A DNA stretch of 64,000 nucleotides from CAYUPI01 sp964446585 (GCA_964446585.1 CAYUPI010000025.1:1-64000); one strand, 5' to 3'; shown: positions 16,822-25,639, numbered from the stretch's first letter. The notes: a model not told the origin generated them from the letters alone. Numbers and translations are program-made.

Positions 16822-17112
16822 ATGGATACGCAAGCGGCGAGTTCAATTCTTGCCAAGCACTTGGTCCGCTATCGGTCGCGATCATATGCGGAGTTGTCGG
16901 CTTGGCTCAGCGAGAGGCGCATCGATACGGCAGAGGCAGTGGGCCCGAGCGGAAGTCTTTACGAAATTGAGGTTCAGTTCTTCTGGGATGACAAGCCTGA
17001 CGGCGACGTCCGGGTGTCTGGTTCCATCAGCGACGGGCGGGGCATTCGTGCTTGTGTCCCGCTTACCGACAGTTTCATCCTGAGGCCGGAAGGCAGATTT
17101 GTCGAAGAATGA
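16822..17112 (+). CDS. Small conserved hypothetical protein
   Basis: The start is taken at ATG 16822 (MDTQAASSILAKHLVRYRSR), as the frame upstream begins only at a TTG. The 96-residue product has a helical N-terminus and a beta-rich body (YEIEVQFFWDDKPDGDVRVS, then CVPLTDSFILRPEGRFV). I have a general memory of similar short proteins in environmental bacteria, none with a known function. No signal peptide or membrane segment. Isolated small gene in a region of unrelated small genes, so acquisition by transfer is possible. Confidence 0.7.
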   Translation: MDTQAASSILAKHLVRYRSRSYAELSAWLSERRIDTAEAVGPSGSLYEIEVQFFWDDKPDGDVRVSGSISDGRGIRACVPLTDSFILRPEGRFVEE

Positions 17113-17226
17113 AAAAACAACTGCCCAACCAATTGCGTCCGCCGACGCGGGGAGTCCGTCTCGCGGCAGTTCGGGCGTCAGCGGCCCGGCGCCGCTGAGG
17201 CCGGACGTCGGCCGCAGAACACGCCG

Positions 17227-18021
17227 ATGACGACGAATGACTCCGCTCGGATACCGCGACTCCGGCTCAGTTTGCTCCTGTGGCTTGCCGGTATGCTCGG
17301 CGTGGTCGTCATCACGGTCACCGCGCTGCCGCAAATGTTGCGTGGGGTGACCCTCCCTGCGCCGCTGTGGCTAGTTTCGCTGGCGAGCGTCGCGCAGAGC
17401 GCGCTCCTCGTCGCGCTTGCCGTGTGGGCGGGCGTTGTGCTCGCGCCGAAGGTTGGGCTCCGCGCTCCCGCGTTTGAGGCAGCGGTGACTGCCCGGTCGA
17501 TCGCGTCAGCCCTCCGGCCGCAGTTTCTCCCCGGCCTCGTCGCCGGGGCGGTGGGAGGGGCTGGGCTCTTCGCCATCGGCGGTTACGCCTCACCCGCGGC
17601 CCTCGCGGGGGTAGAGCAGCGTTTTACCCTGCCGATTTTCGCCCGCGTGCTCTATGGCGGCCTCACGGAGGAATTGCTTCTGCGGTGGGGGCTCATGACG
17701 GCGCTGGTTTGGGTGGCGTGGCGACTCCTGCAACGCCGGATGGGTCCCCCACGGGCAGTTTACATCTGGCTCTCCGTCGTCGTGAGCGCGTTGCTGTTCG
17801 GCGCGGGTCATTTGCCGGCTGCGTCAATCCTGGTCGGAAAGTTGACGTGCGACGTGGTGCTGTTCGTCGTCGGTGTGAACACCGCCTTCGGAGTGCTGTT
17901 CGGTTGCCTGTTTTGGCGATGCGGCCTGGAAGCGGCGATGATCGCACACGCGACTGCACACGTAGTGAGCCATGTCGCGGGCCTACTCTGCGGCGTGAGC
18001 GGCATAACACCTGGCCGATGA
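17227..18021 (+). CDS. CPBP-family intramembrane metalloprotease
   Basis: 264 residues with about seven hydrophobic segments. The CPBP (CAAX protease/bacteriocin-processing) motifs are present: EELLLR at E148-E149-R153, and further conserved His residues in LLFGAGHLP and MIAHATAHVVSH. The family cleaves substrates inside the membrane through a Glu/His site and in some bacteria protects against bacteriocins; the substrate here is unknown. It stands alone, 115 bp after the unknown gene and 177 bp before the VOC gene. Confidence 0.88.
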   Translation: MTTNDSARIPRLRLSLLLWLAGMLGVVVITVTALPQMLRGVTLPAPLWLVSLASVAQSALLVALAVWAGVVLAPKVGLRAPAFEAAVTARSIASALRPQFLPGLVAGAVGGAGLFAIGGYASPAALAGVEQRFTLPIFARVLYGGLTEELLLRWGLMTALVWVAWRLLQRRMGPPRAVYIWLSVVVSALLFGAGHLPAASILVGKLTCDVVLFVVGVNTAFGVLFGCLFWRCGLEAAMIAHATAHVVSHVAGLLCGVSGITPGR

Positions 18022-18131
18022 AGCTGACCGGGTGGGCATCACAGCGTTCCGAGAGATAGCGTCCCTGCAGCCGGCCTAACCCGGCACATTCACTGGACAG
18101 AGCGATGAGCATCAGTTTACATTTCAGACAG

Positions 18132-18150
18132 CACTGGCGCCGCGCCAGTG
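18132..18150. repeat. Short perfect palindrome
   Basis: CACTGGCGC-C-GCGCCAGTG, 9-bp arms with a one-base centre, 48 bp before the VOC gene. It could be an operator or a short hairpin. The rest of 18022-18197 shows no gene. Confidence 0.5.
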
Positions 18151-18197
18151 GTGTTCGCCTATAATTGCCATGCTAAACAAAGCGAAAGGACTGTTTT

Positions 18198-18569
18198 ATG
18201 CGAGTGAGCTATGCAATTGTTTTTGTGAGCGACATGAACCGATCCGTGTCGTTCTATCGGGATGTCCTCTGCCTGTCCCTCCGATTCCAGTCCCCCGGTT
18301 GGACCGAATTTGCAACTGAAGGGGCAACCCTGGCGCTTCACCAGAGCGAAAGGCCAAATTCCGCAAGTGAGGCTCTGCACCACGAGAGTGCCGGTCGGTG
18401 TCGGCCTGGCCTGAGCGTTCCAGATATCGACCACTTCCACAAGAGAATGATCGAGAAAAACGTACGGTGTGTTCAGGAGCCAAGGGACACATTTGGCGTT
18501 CGGATCGCCCAATATGTCGATCCCGATGGCCTGACGATCTCCGTGAGTGAGCAGAAGCGCGGCAGCTAA
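18198..18569 (+). CDS. VOC/glyoxalase-superfamily protein
   Basis: 123 residues with a single VOC module: the N-terminal VSDMNRSVSFYRDVLCL and C-terminal RIAQYVDPDGLTISVSE are typical. The first metal-site His common in glyoxalases is not at its usual early position, so catalysis cannot be assumed. A good Shine-Dalgarno-like AAAGGA lies 7 nt before the ATG, unlike most genes in this window. The stop codon is embedded in GCAGCTAACG, reminiscent of gene-cassette ends. Substrate unknown. Confidence 0.85.
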   Translation: MRVSYAIVFVSDMNRSVSFYRDVLCLSLRFQSPGWTEFATEGATLALHQSERPNSASEALHHESAGRCRPGLSVPDIDHFHKRMIEKNVRCVQEPRDTFGVRIAQYVDPDGLTISVSEQKRGS

Positions 18570-18878
18570 CGTGGCGCCTGCAGTAACGGCGGGCCACTCT
18601 GAAACTCCCTAGGAGTGACATGATTGTAGCCCAGGGTCAGCGAGGGACGAGCGACACCCTGGGTAAAGACATCCGAAAGAATATTCTCCTCTCCCCATCT
18701 GATGGGGAGAGGGATTAAGGGAGAGGGGCTTGCGAATTGACGGTACCTCAATCGCAGCCATAAAGTGAATCGTGCCAAAGACGAACCAGCGTGCTGGAGG
18801 CGACAGCGAGATTCGCTCCCGATTACCGATCGGGCTTTATTGCCACGCAGCGCCTGAGCGCCATCGTTGCCTTCTGTC
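18570..18878. other. Intergenic region with two dispersed-type hairpins
   Basis: About 309 bp without a gene. It holds CCCAGGGT...ACCCTGGG (18630-18663, 8-bp stem around GCGAGGGACGAGCG) and CCTCTCCCCATC-T-GATGGGGAGAGG (18688-18712, 12-bp perfect stem). Both resemble short palindromic repeats scattered in many environmental genomes, and the second could also end VOC transcription. Confidence 0.6.
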
Positions 18879-19130
18879 ATGAAGACGCTTACGCGCAGAC
18901 GAGTTGGCTGGGTTCTACTCGCACTTTCGGTCATTGCAGCAGTTGTCCTGCTCGCCTCGGGACGACCGTTCGTATCGACGGCGGAGGTTCACCGAAATTC
19001 TTATCCTGACGGGAGTTTCTCTGAGAGCGCGATAGCGGGATTTCGTTGGTTATATGTTGTGTCCTTTGCGGCTGGAGCTACAGGGTTGGTTTTGATATTG
19101 ATGTCACGAACTGAAAAGTCGAGCGGCTAA
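18879..19130 (+). CDS. Small two-helix membrane protein, unknown
   Basis: The start is taken at ATG 18879 (MKTLTRRRVGWVLLALS), with a TTG 12 bp upstream as an alternative. The 83-residue product has a basic N-terminus, a first helix (VGWVLLALSVIAAVVLLAS), a short polar loop and a second helix (WLYVVSFAAGATGLVLILM). No family recognised. Its TAA is part of GGCTAAC, which begins the attC-like structure at 19125-19224; this is how stop codons often sit in integron cassettes. Confidence 0.55.
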   Translation: MKTLTRRRVGWVLLALSVIAAVVLLASGRPFVSTAEVHRNSYPDGSFSESAIAGFRWLYVVSFAAGATGLVLILMSRTEKSSG

Positions 19131-19224
19131 CATTTCGGTTGAGCGAATGGCGGTTGGCGGAGCCCGTTCGCGAGCGTTGGCGCTCTTGGCCCGCCGCCAT
19201 CGCTCAACTTTGCGTAAGTTGGCA
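19125..19224 (+). other. Integron attC-like recombination site (candidate)
   Basis: A GGCTAAC box (19125-19131) and a GTTGGCA box (19218-19224) bracket about 100 bp. Inside, GTTGAGCG-A-ATGGCGG pairs with CCGCCAT-CGCTCAAC (8 + 7 bp) with one unpaired A. Terminal R-box-like pair, unpaired spacer, inner stem with an extrahelical base and an imperfect core are the defining traits of attC sites. The boxes deviate from the RYYYAAC/GTTRRRY consensus, and no integrase gene is in the window. The next gene starts 13 bp after the site, as in cassette arrays. Confidence 0.4.
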
Positions 19225-19236
19225 TAGCACCACACG

Positions 19237-19635
19237 ATGGACCAAACATCACACGACAATCGCTTCAAGATTTCATTTTGGATTCTTGGTCTGGCCTGCC
19301 TACTCTTCTTTCCCGCGGTTTTCTATTACGGCATCGCGGGCGTTTTGGCTTTGGGGTTTGGGATAGCGGCTTTGCGGTATCTTGTCGCGGTATTTCGTTC
19401 AGCGCCAAATGTGTGTTGGGGAGCTGGAACGATGACTCGATCTCGGATGTCTCGACTTTCGCGTCTCCTCATTGGTCTGTGGCTTGCGTATTTCTCAGCG
19501 CATATCATTATTCGCCTTGTTCTTAAGATGCCTGGGTCGCCTTACTATCTGGCTGGTCATGTCGTGTTCGTGTTGCTGGCTTTACTGGCACGATGGAGGG
19601 ACACGGGCAGATGGAGAGGCAGAATTATAGTATGA
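19237..19635 (+). CDS. Small membrane protein, unknown
   Basis: 132 residues with about four hydrophobic segments (FWILGLACLLFFPAVFYYGI, GVLALGFGIAALRYLVAVF, LLIGLWLAYFSAHIIIRLV, LAGHVVFVLLALLA). No family recognised. The ATG lies 13 bp downstream of the attC-like site, a cassette-like position, but no second such site follows it. Expression and function are unknown. Confidence 0.5.
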   Translation: MDQTSHDNRFKISFWILGLACLLFFPAVFYYGIAGVLALGFGIAALRYLVAVFRSAPNVCWGAGTMTRSRMSRLSRLLIGLWLAYFSAHIIIRLVLKMPGSPYYLAGHVVFVLLALLARWRDTGRWRGRIIV

Positions 19636-20327
19636 CTCTGTTGCCTTACTTCTATTTAGCCCGCGCGCTCAACAGCAAAAGGATCTTCAAAGCGGAAATT
19701 TCTAAATCTCCTCTTCTCATCCTCAGAGCGGGAACTCAGGTCTAGTTTTCAGTTGAGCAGCTCGGATTTCAAAGCCTGACGTGGATTTGGACCCCGGGAG
19801 GCGTCCGGCTAAACGCCTGTCTGGACTCAGTCGGAACAGCGGGAGTTGTCTCCGTTAAACCCTCGACCCCAGCCCCCGGAGAGGATCGTTGCCCGGCTTC
19901 GAGAACGATGCACTGTCGGAATTGTGGGGAGCGTGCTGGTGTCCTCAGTCCCAATCCTTACCTTGATCTTAACTACCAAGCCCCATGTTCCCGTACCGAA
20001 CGTAGCGGGTTGTAGCGGGTGGTTTAGCGGGGCCGACTTCAACAACACCCAATAAAATCAATAGTTGCAGCGCTGTAGCGGCTCCAGAACCCCAAGAGGT
20101 GCATCAAGAAGATGGCAAATGAAACTCGCTATCAAAGCCCGTACGAGCATAGCTGCTGAAGTCCGCGCTCCAAGTCGCTCAATTCCCGTCGTGATGCTGG
20201 TAATGGCGGGAGACACCAGGGTCCCGGTTCAGCGTTCCAGGCTCCAGGTGAGCCGCGCCATCGCGCCGAAGCGGAATCCGTGCCAACTTTTGCTTGTCTT
20301 CGCCCGGGGGATGCTTACAATGCGACC
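19636..20327. other. Long intergenic region without a gene
   Basis: About 690 bp before rpoN. No frame shows protein-like composition. Short direct repeats of GTAGCGGGT (about 20000-20030) and a CCCCCGGAG-type segment near 19870 are the only patterns noticed. It may carry the rpoN promoter, but no convincing -35/-10 pair was found. Confidence 0.5.
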
Positions 20328-21818
20328 ATGGCACAGGGCATGCACCTATCGCAACGATTGACCCAATCGTTGGTGCTGGCGCCTCAATTGCAACAGTCCC
20401 TCGCATTGTTGCAAGCCCCCACCCTCGAGCTGAAAGCCCTCGTGGAGCAGGAATTACAGCAAAATCCTGTGCTGGAGGAGGTCTCCGCGTCCGACACGGA
20501 TGAAAAAGAAGACCAGGAGAGCGAGCGCGCTGCGGAGGCGGTTGACCCCAGCGAACCCCCGGCGGATCTGAACTTCGATCCCGCTACGGAGAAAAACAGC
20601 AGCGAGCCGGTGGATGATTTCCAGGCGGAATTCGAGCGCCTCGTGCAACTTGACCAGGAATGGCGAGATCATTTTGCCCAGACCAACCTTCCCACCCGCG
20701 TATCGGCTGAGGACGAGGAGAAGCGCCAGTTCATGTTTGATTCCTTGGTAGCCGGGACTTCCCTCCAGGAACTGTTGATCGAGCAAGTGCGCGAATCGGC
20801 TTTGCCGGAGGAACTGCGGCCCATCGCCGAGATGCTTATCGGCAACATCGACGACTACGGCTACCTCAAAGCCACGGTCGAAGAACTCTCAGCTTCCACA
20901 AATCTGCCGGCAGACAAGATTCTCGAAGTGCTCAAAGTGATTCAGAGCTTTGACCCGCCCGGCGTCGGCGCGCGTGACCTCCGGGAATGCCTGCTGCTGC
21001 AACTCGAACGATCGGGGCAGCAAAACACCCTCGAGTACCGCATCGTGGCCGAGTTCATGGAGGCCCTGGGCAAGCGGCGAATCCCGGAAATCGCTCGGGG
21101 CACCGGCCAGGACGTGGACGACGTCCAGGATGCTCTCGAGCGCATCGCCCGGCTCGAACCGCGGCCCGGGCGCGCCTTCTTGCCGGACAACGACCAATAC
21201 ATCCTCCCGGAGGTATTCGTTCGCAGGGATGACGGCGAGTACGTAGTCACCACCAACAACGAGCAGATCCCGCACTTGCGCATCAGCAATACCTACAAGG
21301 ATTTGATGGCCCAGGGTGAGAACTCTTCCGAAGTGCGCAATTACATCCGCGAAAAGATTCGCGCAGGGAAGTTCCTCATCAAGAGTCTCCACCAGCGTCA
21401 GCAGACCATCCTGAACATTGCCAAGGAAATCGTCGCACGCCAGCGCGAGTTCATGGAAAAAGGCGTGTCGTGTCTCAAGCCACTGACGATGGTCCAGGTC
21501 GCTCAGGTCGTCGGCGTCCACGAAACCACGGTCAGCCGCGCGGTTTCGGGCAAGTACATGCAAACGCCCCAGGGCATCTTCGAGATGAAGTACTTTTTCA
21601 CCGCCGGCATCCAGACGGCCGCGGGTGACGTTTCCAACACTACCGTTAAGGACATGATCGCCGACATTTTCAAACAGGAAGACACGACCAAGCCGCTCTC
21701 CGACCAGGAAGTGGTCCGCATGCTGAAGGAAAAGGACATCGTCATCGCCCGCCGCACCGTTGCGAAGTACCGCACGGAGTTGAACATCCTTCCATCCAAC
21801 TTGCGGAAAGTGTACTGA
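20328..21818 (+). CDS. rpoN: RNA polymerase sigma-54 factor
   Basis: Directs RNA polymerase to -24/-12 promoters that need an AAA+ activator. The start is placed at ATG 20328 (MAQGMHLSQRLTQSLVLAPQ). The Gln/Leu-rich region I is at residues 1-45 (QLQQSLALLQAPTLELKALV), followed by an acidic region II, the core-binding domain, an HTH region (TMVQVAQVVGVHETTVSRAVS) and the C-terminal RpoN box ARRTVAKYRTELNI. About 496 residues, normal size. The (+) gene converges on def, with copy 3 of the palindromic element in the gap. Confidence 0.97.
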   Translation: MAQGMHLSQRLTQSLVLAPQLQQSLALLQAPTLELKALVEQELQQNPVLEEVSASDTDEKEDQESERAAEAVDPSEPPADLNFDPATEKNSSEPVDDFQAEFERLVQLDQEWRDHFAQTNLPTRVSAEDEEKRQFMFDSLVAGTSLQELLIEQVRESALPEELRPIAEMLIGNIDDYGYLKATVEELSASTNLPADKILEVLKVIQSFDPPGVGARDLRECLLLQLERSGQQNTLEYRIVAEFMEALGKRRIPEIARGTGQDVDDVQDALERIARLEPRPGRAFLPDNDQYILPEVFVRRDDGEYVVTTNNEQIPHLRISNTYKDLMAQGENSSEVRNYIREKIRAGKFLIKSLHQRQQTILNIAKEIVARQREFMEKGVSCLKPLTMVQVAQVVGVHETTVSRAVSGKYMQTPQGIFEMKYFFTAGIQTAAGDVSNTTVKDMIADIFKQEDTTKPLSDQEVVRMLKEKDIVIARRTVAKYRTELNILPSNLRKVY

Positions 21819-21829
21819 AGTCAGGCGGA

Positions 21830-21941
21830 TGGAGGGCGCCCGTCCCCGGGCGCAGCAACGCAGAAACGATGGCGGCGCTGTGAAAATTTCCCTGTGCAGG
21901 TTTCCTCCGAATTTGCTGCGCCCGGGGACGGGCGCTCTCCG
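21830..21941. repeat. 112-bp palindromic element, copy 3
   Basis: 29-bp arms (21830-21858, 21913-21941) match at 27 of 29 positions and share the arm sequence of copies 1 and 2; the 54-bp core starts CGCAGAAACG. It fills the gap between rpoN (stop 12 bp upstream) and the convergent def (stop 6 bp downstream), an ideal place for a two-way terminator. Confidence 0.9.
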
Positions 21942-21946
21942 ATGCG

Positions 21947-22513
21947 TCACTTCTTCAGCGCTGACTTAGTTGCTGCTTGTAGTTTTTCCAGCTCCGGCCG
22001 GAGTTCCTCTTTGGTTTTTTTGTCCATTCGATCGATGAAGAGAATGCCCTGGAGATGATCGGTCTCGTGCTGGACGGCGCGGGCCAGCAGGCCTCCGCAG
22101 CGGAAATGGAGCGGCTGGCCCTCTTTGTCGAGTGCCTCGACGTCAACCGGGTCCGCACGCGCGATCTCGGCGAAAACCTCCGGGAAGCTCAAGCAACCTT
22201 CCGGCCCAGCCACAGGTTTGCCGAGCGGCTTGATGACGGGATTCATCAAAACGAGCGGCATGAACTCGGCCACTTCCACCGGCACACCCCGCAAATCGAG
22301 CGAGGAGGGGCGATCCGTGACGCCGCGCACGTCGATAACTGTTAATTGCAACGCTACACCCACTTGCTGGGCTGCCAAACCGATCCCTTTGTGCGCATAC
22401 ATGGTTTCCAGCATGTCGCCCATCAGCTTCTTGATAGCAGGCGTGACGGTTTCGATGCGGGCGCCTTTCTGGCGGAGAACTGGCGTGCCATATTTGACAA
22501 TGGTCAAAAACAT
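21947..22513 (-). CDS. def: Peptide deformylase
   Basis: Removes the formyl group from nascent proteins. The start is at ATG 22513 (MFLTIVKYGTPVLRQKGA); the 37 upstream in-frame residues have no similarity. All three motifs are present: GIGLAAQQVG (motif 1), EGCLSFPE with the metal Cys (motif 2) and QHETDHLQG with the metal His pair and catalytic Glu (motif 3). About 188 residues, with a Lys-rich end. Last gene of a parB-pfkB-def run on the minus strand. Confidence 0.96.
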   Translation of the reverse strand: MFLTIVKYGTPVLRQKGARIETVTPAIKKLMGDMLETMYAHKGIGLAAQQVGVALQLTVIDVRGVTDRPSSLDLRGVPVEVAEFMPLVLMNPVIKPLGKPVAGPEGCLSFPEVFAEIARADPVDVEALDKEGQPLHFRCGGLLARAVQHETDHLQGILFIDRMDKKTKEELRPELEKLQAATKSALKK

Positions 22514-22539
22514 CGTTGCGATTCCATTTATGGGCGCTC

Positions 22540-23730
22540 TCAAATGCTGAGCGCTTTGCTCTGGCCCTGGTGCTTTTCCTGAGTTTCGCGCCCCCTTGCG
22601 AGGCGTCGCGTGGCCACTGGCCATTGACGCAACATTTGCCCCAAATCAGGTATCGTCGGACTGCGGCCCGTGCGAACGTAAAAGCCGCTGGTTGCCACGC
22701 CGGTCAGCAGACAAAGCTCGGTCGAAAAACCGAGCAACCTGGCCAGGCAAAAACCGGAGTTGAAATGGTCGCCCGCCCCGGTGGTGATCTTCGGTTTAGG
22801 CTCAAATGGTCCCTGTACGATGACCGCTCGGTCCGGGCCGGAGGCCAGAGCATAGGCGGTCGGATGAATAACCACCGTTTCCACCGGCAGACGCGAGTGG
22901 ATTTCCTGACAAAGTTTGAGCAAGCTCTCGGGTGAACCGCGTCCGGTTTTGAGCCCGAGGGCTGCGGCGACTTCGTCGCCTTCCTTTTCGTTCAGTCCCA
23001 GAATGACGTCGAAATATTTCTGAAAAGCTTCGATGAGCTGAAGCGCCCGTCGAAGATCTGCTCTCGTGCGCTTCTCCGGATCGGCCAGGTCGAAGAAAAG
23101 CTTCCGTCGCAACCCTTTCATCTCCGGACAGATTTCTCTGAGTACGCCGGACCAGATGTCGCTCATCGAAGTGAGCATGGTCCAATTCACGAACCCCACC
23201 AGATCCGCCCGGCCGAAGTGAGCCGCGAAGCTCTCCAGGCCAAAGCGCGCCTTGATGTTCGCCCAATTCATCTGCTTGAGGGATTCGTGTTTGCCGAGCA
23301 TGATCTTGCCGTCTTCAAATTCCAGCGCGTCGGTATAGCCTGGCTCGGCGATAGAGTGCACTTCAGCGCGGTTTGCAAAATCGGCGAAGACCGGATGCAA
23401 ATTGGGATAGCCCAGAATGCCAAGGTAGGTGACTTTCAGGCCGAAGCTGGCCAGGGCATTGGCCATAATCGGGCCATTGCCGCCCAGCTTGGTTACCTGG
23501 CTTACCAGTTCGACATTCGTGCTCCGCCCCGCCGCCGCAGCAAATCTTTTCGCTAGTTGTTCGATCCTCGCCAGGCGTGAGTACTCGTCCGCGCTCTCAC
23601 GCTTGTCCACCACGTGCAGGATCTCATCGACGAATCCGTCCAGCCCGATGAACGCCTTCATTGCCGAGGCGCGGGTGACACTGGCCAGAAGTTGAGAGGC
23701 GCATTGGGCGCGCAATTCAAGCTCGTTCAT
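22540..23730 (-). CDS. PfkB-family carbohydrate kinase
   Basis: 396 residues of ribokinase-like fold. An N-terminal substrate region (AFIGLDGFVDEI, TKLGGNGPIMANALASFG) and the PfkB signature ITTGAGDHFNSGF with the catalytic Asp are visible, as is the NEKEGDEVAAALG helix. The sugar cannot be deduced; the family phosphorylates ribose, fructose, adenosine and others. Residues 375-396 are a basic tail. It lies between parB and def; the spacing (107 and 26 bp) permits an operon, but no functional link is evident. Confidence 0.85.
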   Translation of the reverse strand: MNELELRAQCASQLLASVTRASAMKAFIGLDGFVDEILHVVDKRESADEYSRLARIEQLAKRFAAAAGRSTNVELVSQVTKLGGNGPIMANALASFGLKVTYLGILGYPNLHPVFADFANRAEVHSIAEPGYTDALEFEDGKIMLGKHESLKQMNWANIKARFGLESFAAHFGRADLVGFVNWTMLTSMSDIWSGVLREICPEMKGLRRKLFFDLADPEKRTRADLRRALQLIEAFQKYFDVILGLNEKEGDEVAAALGLKTGRGSPESLLKLCQEIHSRLPVETVVIHPTAYALASGPDRAVIVQGPFEPKPKITTGAGDHFNSGFCLARLLGFSTELCLLTGVATSGFYVRTGRSPTIPDLGQMLRQWPVATRRLARGRETQEKHQGQSKALSI

Positions 23731-23837
23731 GTAGGAAGAAGGCGACTGGTCGATAGCTGGGGAGGCAACTGGCTGACTGGAAATCGCGAAGGGCGGCAGT
23801 TCTTAATTCCATCAATTCCGGGCCCCTCATCCCAAAC

Positions 23838-24764
23838 TCAATCGGCGCTTACCCCCAGAATTTGCAGGATTCGTTCGAACTCGGCCTCGCTAAAGAAAGA
23901 GATCTCCACCGTCCCCTTGCCTTGCGCGTATCGCAGTTGAACTTTTGTCCCAAAGCGCTCGCGCAATTTGTTTTCAATGGTCGCCGCGTGCGGATCTTGC
24001 GCAGGTACTAAGTTAATCCCACTCTGGGATGGGGTGCGGATGGCCCGCTCAAGTATGCCTGCCACCAGCGCTTCGGTCTGGCGCACGTTGAGGCCCCCTT
24101 TCAGGATGCGTTCGGCGGCGCGCCGCTGTTGCTGTTCGCTCGGCAATCCCAAAATCACCTTGGCATGGCCGACTGAAAGCCGGCCCTCGCGAATGGGCGT
24201 CTGGATCGACGCAGGCAGTTTGAGCAGCCGCAAAGCATTGGCCACCGCCGCACGGCTCTTGCCGACTTTCGCGGCAGCCTCCTCCTGCTTAAGCCCAAAC
24301 TGATCAATGAGCTGGGTGTACCCATTGGCTTCTTCAATCGCGTTGAGATTTTCGCGCTGCAGGTTTTCAATCAACGCCAGCTCCAGCACCGAACGGTCAT
24401 CCGCCGGACGAATGATGACCGGCACCTCGGACAGCCCCAGCAGTTGTGCCGCGCGCCACCGGCGCTCCCCTGCGATCAACTCCAGCGCCCCGTTGCGCTC
24501 ACGGACGATTAGCGGTTGAACGATGCCTTGTTCCCGCATGGAATCCGCCAATTCACGAAGGGTTTCCGGCGGAAAATCCTTGCGCGGTTGCAAAGCACAA
24601 GGGCGAATGCGCTCCAACGGCACTCGTTCCACTCGTTCGCTGTCGTCCGGCGCCCCTTGAACTCCTGGAACTGGGGCTGGGACTGAAACCGGAGCTGGCG
24701 GCTTCGCAATCGGACTACCGCCCAGAAGCGCGCCAAGCCCCCGGCCCAAAGCTGGTTTGGCCAT
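23838..24764 (-). CDS. parB: Chromosome-partitioning protein ParB
   Basis: CTP-dependent clamp that loads at parS and helps segregate the origin. 308 residues: the N-domain starts after a Pro-rich linker at about residue 45 (VERVPLERIRPCALQPRK), with GERRWRAAQLLG (CTP site region) and ENLQRENLNAIEEANGY, then an HTH (KQEEAAAKVGKSRAAVANAL) and a C-terminal dimer domain. The family N-terminus (MAKPALGRGLGALLGG) matches the usual ParA-interaction peptide. No parA is adjacent and no parS-like sequence was noticed nearby. Confidence 0.94.
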   Translation of the reverse strand: MAKPALGRGLGALLGGSPIAKPPAPVSVPAPVPGVQGAPDDSERVERVPLERIRPCALQPRKDFPPETLRELADSMREQGIVQPLIVRERNGALELIAGERRWRAAQLLGLSEVPVIIRPADDRSVLELALIENLQRENLNAIEEANGYTQLIDQFGLKQEEAAAKVGKSRAAVANALRLLKLPASIQTPIREGRLSVGHAKVILGLPSEQQQRRAAERILKGGLNVRQTEALVAGILERAIRTPSQSGINLVPAQDPHAATIENKLRERFGTKVQLRYAQGKGTVEISFFSEAEFERILQILGVSAD

Positions 24765-25030
24765 GCGGCCAGAGTGTGCCAGGAGCGGGGCGTTGTCAAT
24801 AATCTACGCGGCTCCAACCACGACGCGACGGGCAAATTTCGAGGATAGAATCGAGCTCAAAGCTAGTTCGTTAATGCGGCCAACGTGAAGTTGCCCGGTA
24901 GTTAGTAGTCTGCGGTTGGAGTTCCCGGGCCGTCGGCGCTCGAGGGGCAAAGTCGCCCACTCCAAACAACTGGCGCCGGGGACTGGATTTCGGACGTTGA
25001 GATTCACCGAGCGAGCTGTAACAATGACTC
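24765..25030. other. Divergent intergenic region, parB/DUF309
   Basis: 266 bp with no gene. An inverted pair TTGGAGT (24916-24922) / ACTCCAA (24959-24965) encloses GGGC-AAAGTC-GCCC. It is probably a dispersed repeat or leader hairpin. Confidence 0.4.
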
Positions 25031-25453
25031 GTGGCTTCAAAATCCAGCAAAATCGAGACGGAGGTCAACAGGTTGGGGGAACGCGATCTTAACCCACAAT
25101 ACATGGCATTTTTTGAACACTTCAACAAGCATCTCTTCTATGAAGCGCATGAAGTGTTGGAGCCACTTTGGCTAGCAGAGCGACACGGGCCAGATGGTGC
25201 CTTTTATAAGGGATTGATTCAATTGGCAGGCGCTTTTGTCCACATCCAAAAGGGCCGACCACAGCCCGCAGCCGCCCTTCTGCGGCTAGCCGAGACGAAT
25301 CTTCAGGGCTATCCTGCGCTGCACAAGCGACTCGAGCTGGCTACGGCACTGTCGTTAATCGGTGATTGGCAGAGAAGACTTGAGGCCATCAGCGTGAGCG
25401 AGCACTCGCTGCTTGAGAACATTGCGCCCAGGCTGCAATTGCGCTCTTCATAA
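25031..25453 (+). CDS. DUF309-domain protein
   Basis: 140 residues starting at GTG 25031. The DUF309 signature FNKHLFYEAHEVLEPLWLAE is at about residues 32-51, followed by GAFYKGLIQLAGAFVHIQKG and AALLRLAETNLQGY. DUF309 proteins are small helical proteins with conserved His/Glu residues that suggest a metal site, but no function is established. No signal peptide. It stands alone, divergent from parB. Confidence 0.85.
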   Translation: MASKSSKIETEVNRLGERDLNPQYMAFFEHFNKHLFYEAHEVLEPLWLAERHGPDGAFYKGLIQLAGAFVHIQKGRPQPAAALLRLAETNLQGYPALHKRLELATALSLIGDWQRRLEAISVSEHSLLENIAPRLQLRSS

Positions 25454-25639
25454 AACTGTAATCGCGCGAGGCAGGCCAGCCACAATCGTCATCGGACATT
25501 CTACGGACCAAGGCACGCTCCTTCTTCGGCTCAGAAGTTTCTTCATTGTCGAAAAGAATTTACTTGCTTTCTAGGAGCGGTTGGGTTGAAAGTCATGACG
25601 GTTCCAGCAACATGATGTAAATGATTAGGGAGTCCTTTT

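Noticed and set aside
17113..17226. Second attC-like site after the unknown gene at 16822 (GCCCAAC ... GTTCGGGC)
   Set aside because: The outer boxes fit partly, but the inner stem does not pair convincingly.
20889..21950. Long open frame (353 codons) antisense to rpoN
   Set aside because: Shadow frame caused by GC-rich third positions of rpoN; no family-like sequence and it runs through the palindromic element.
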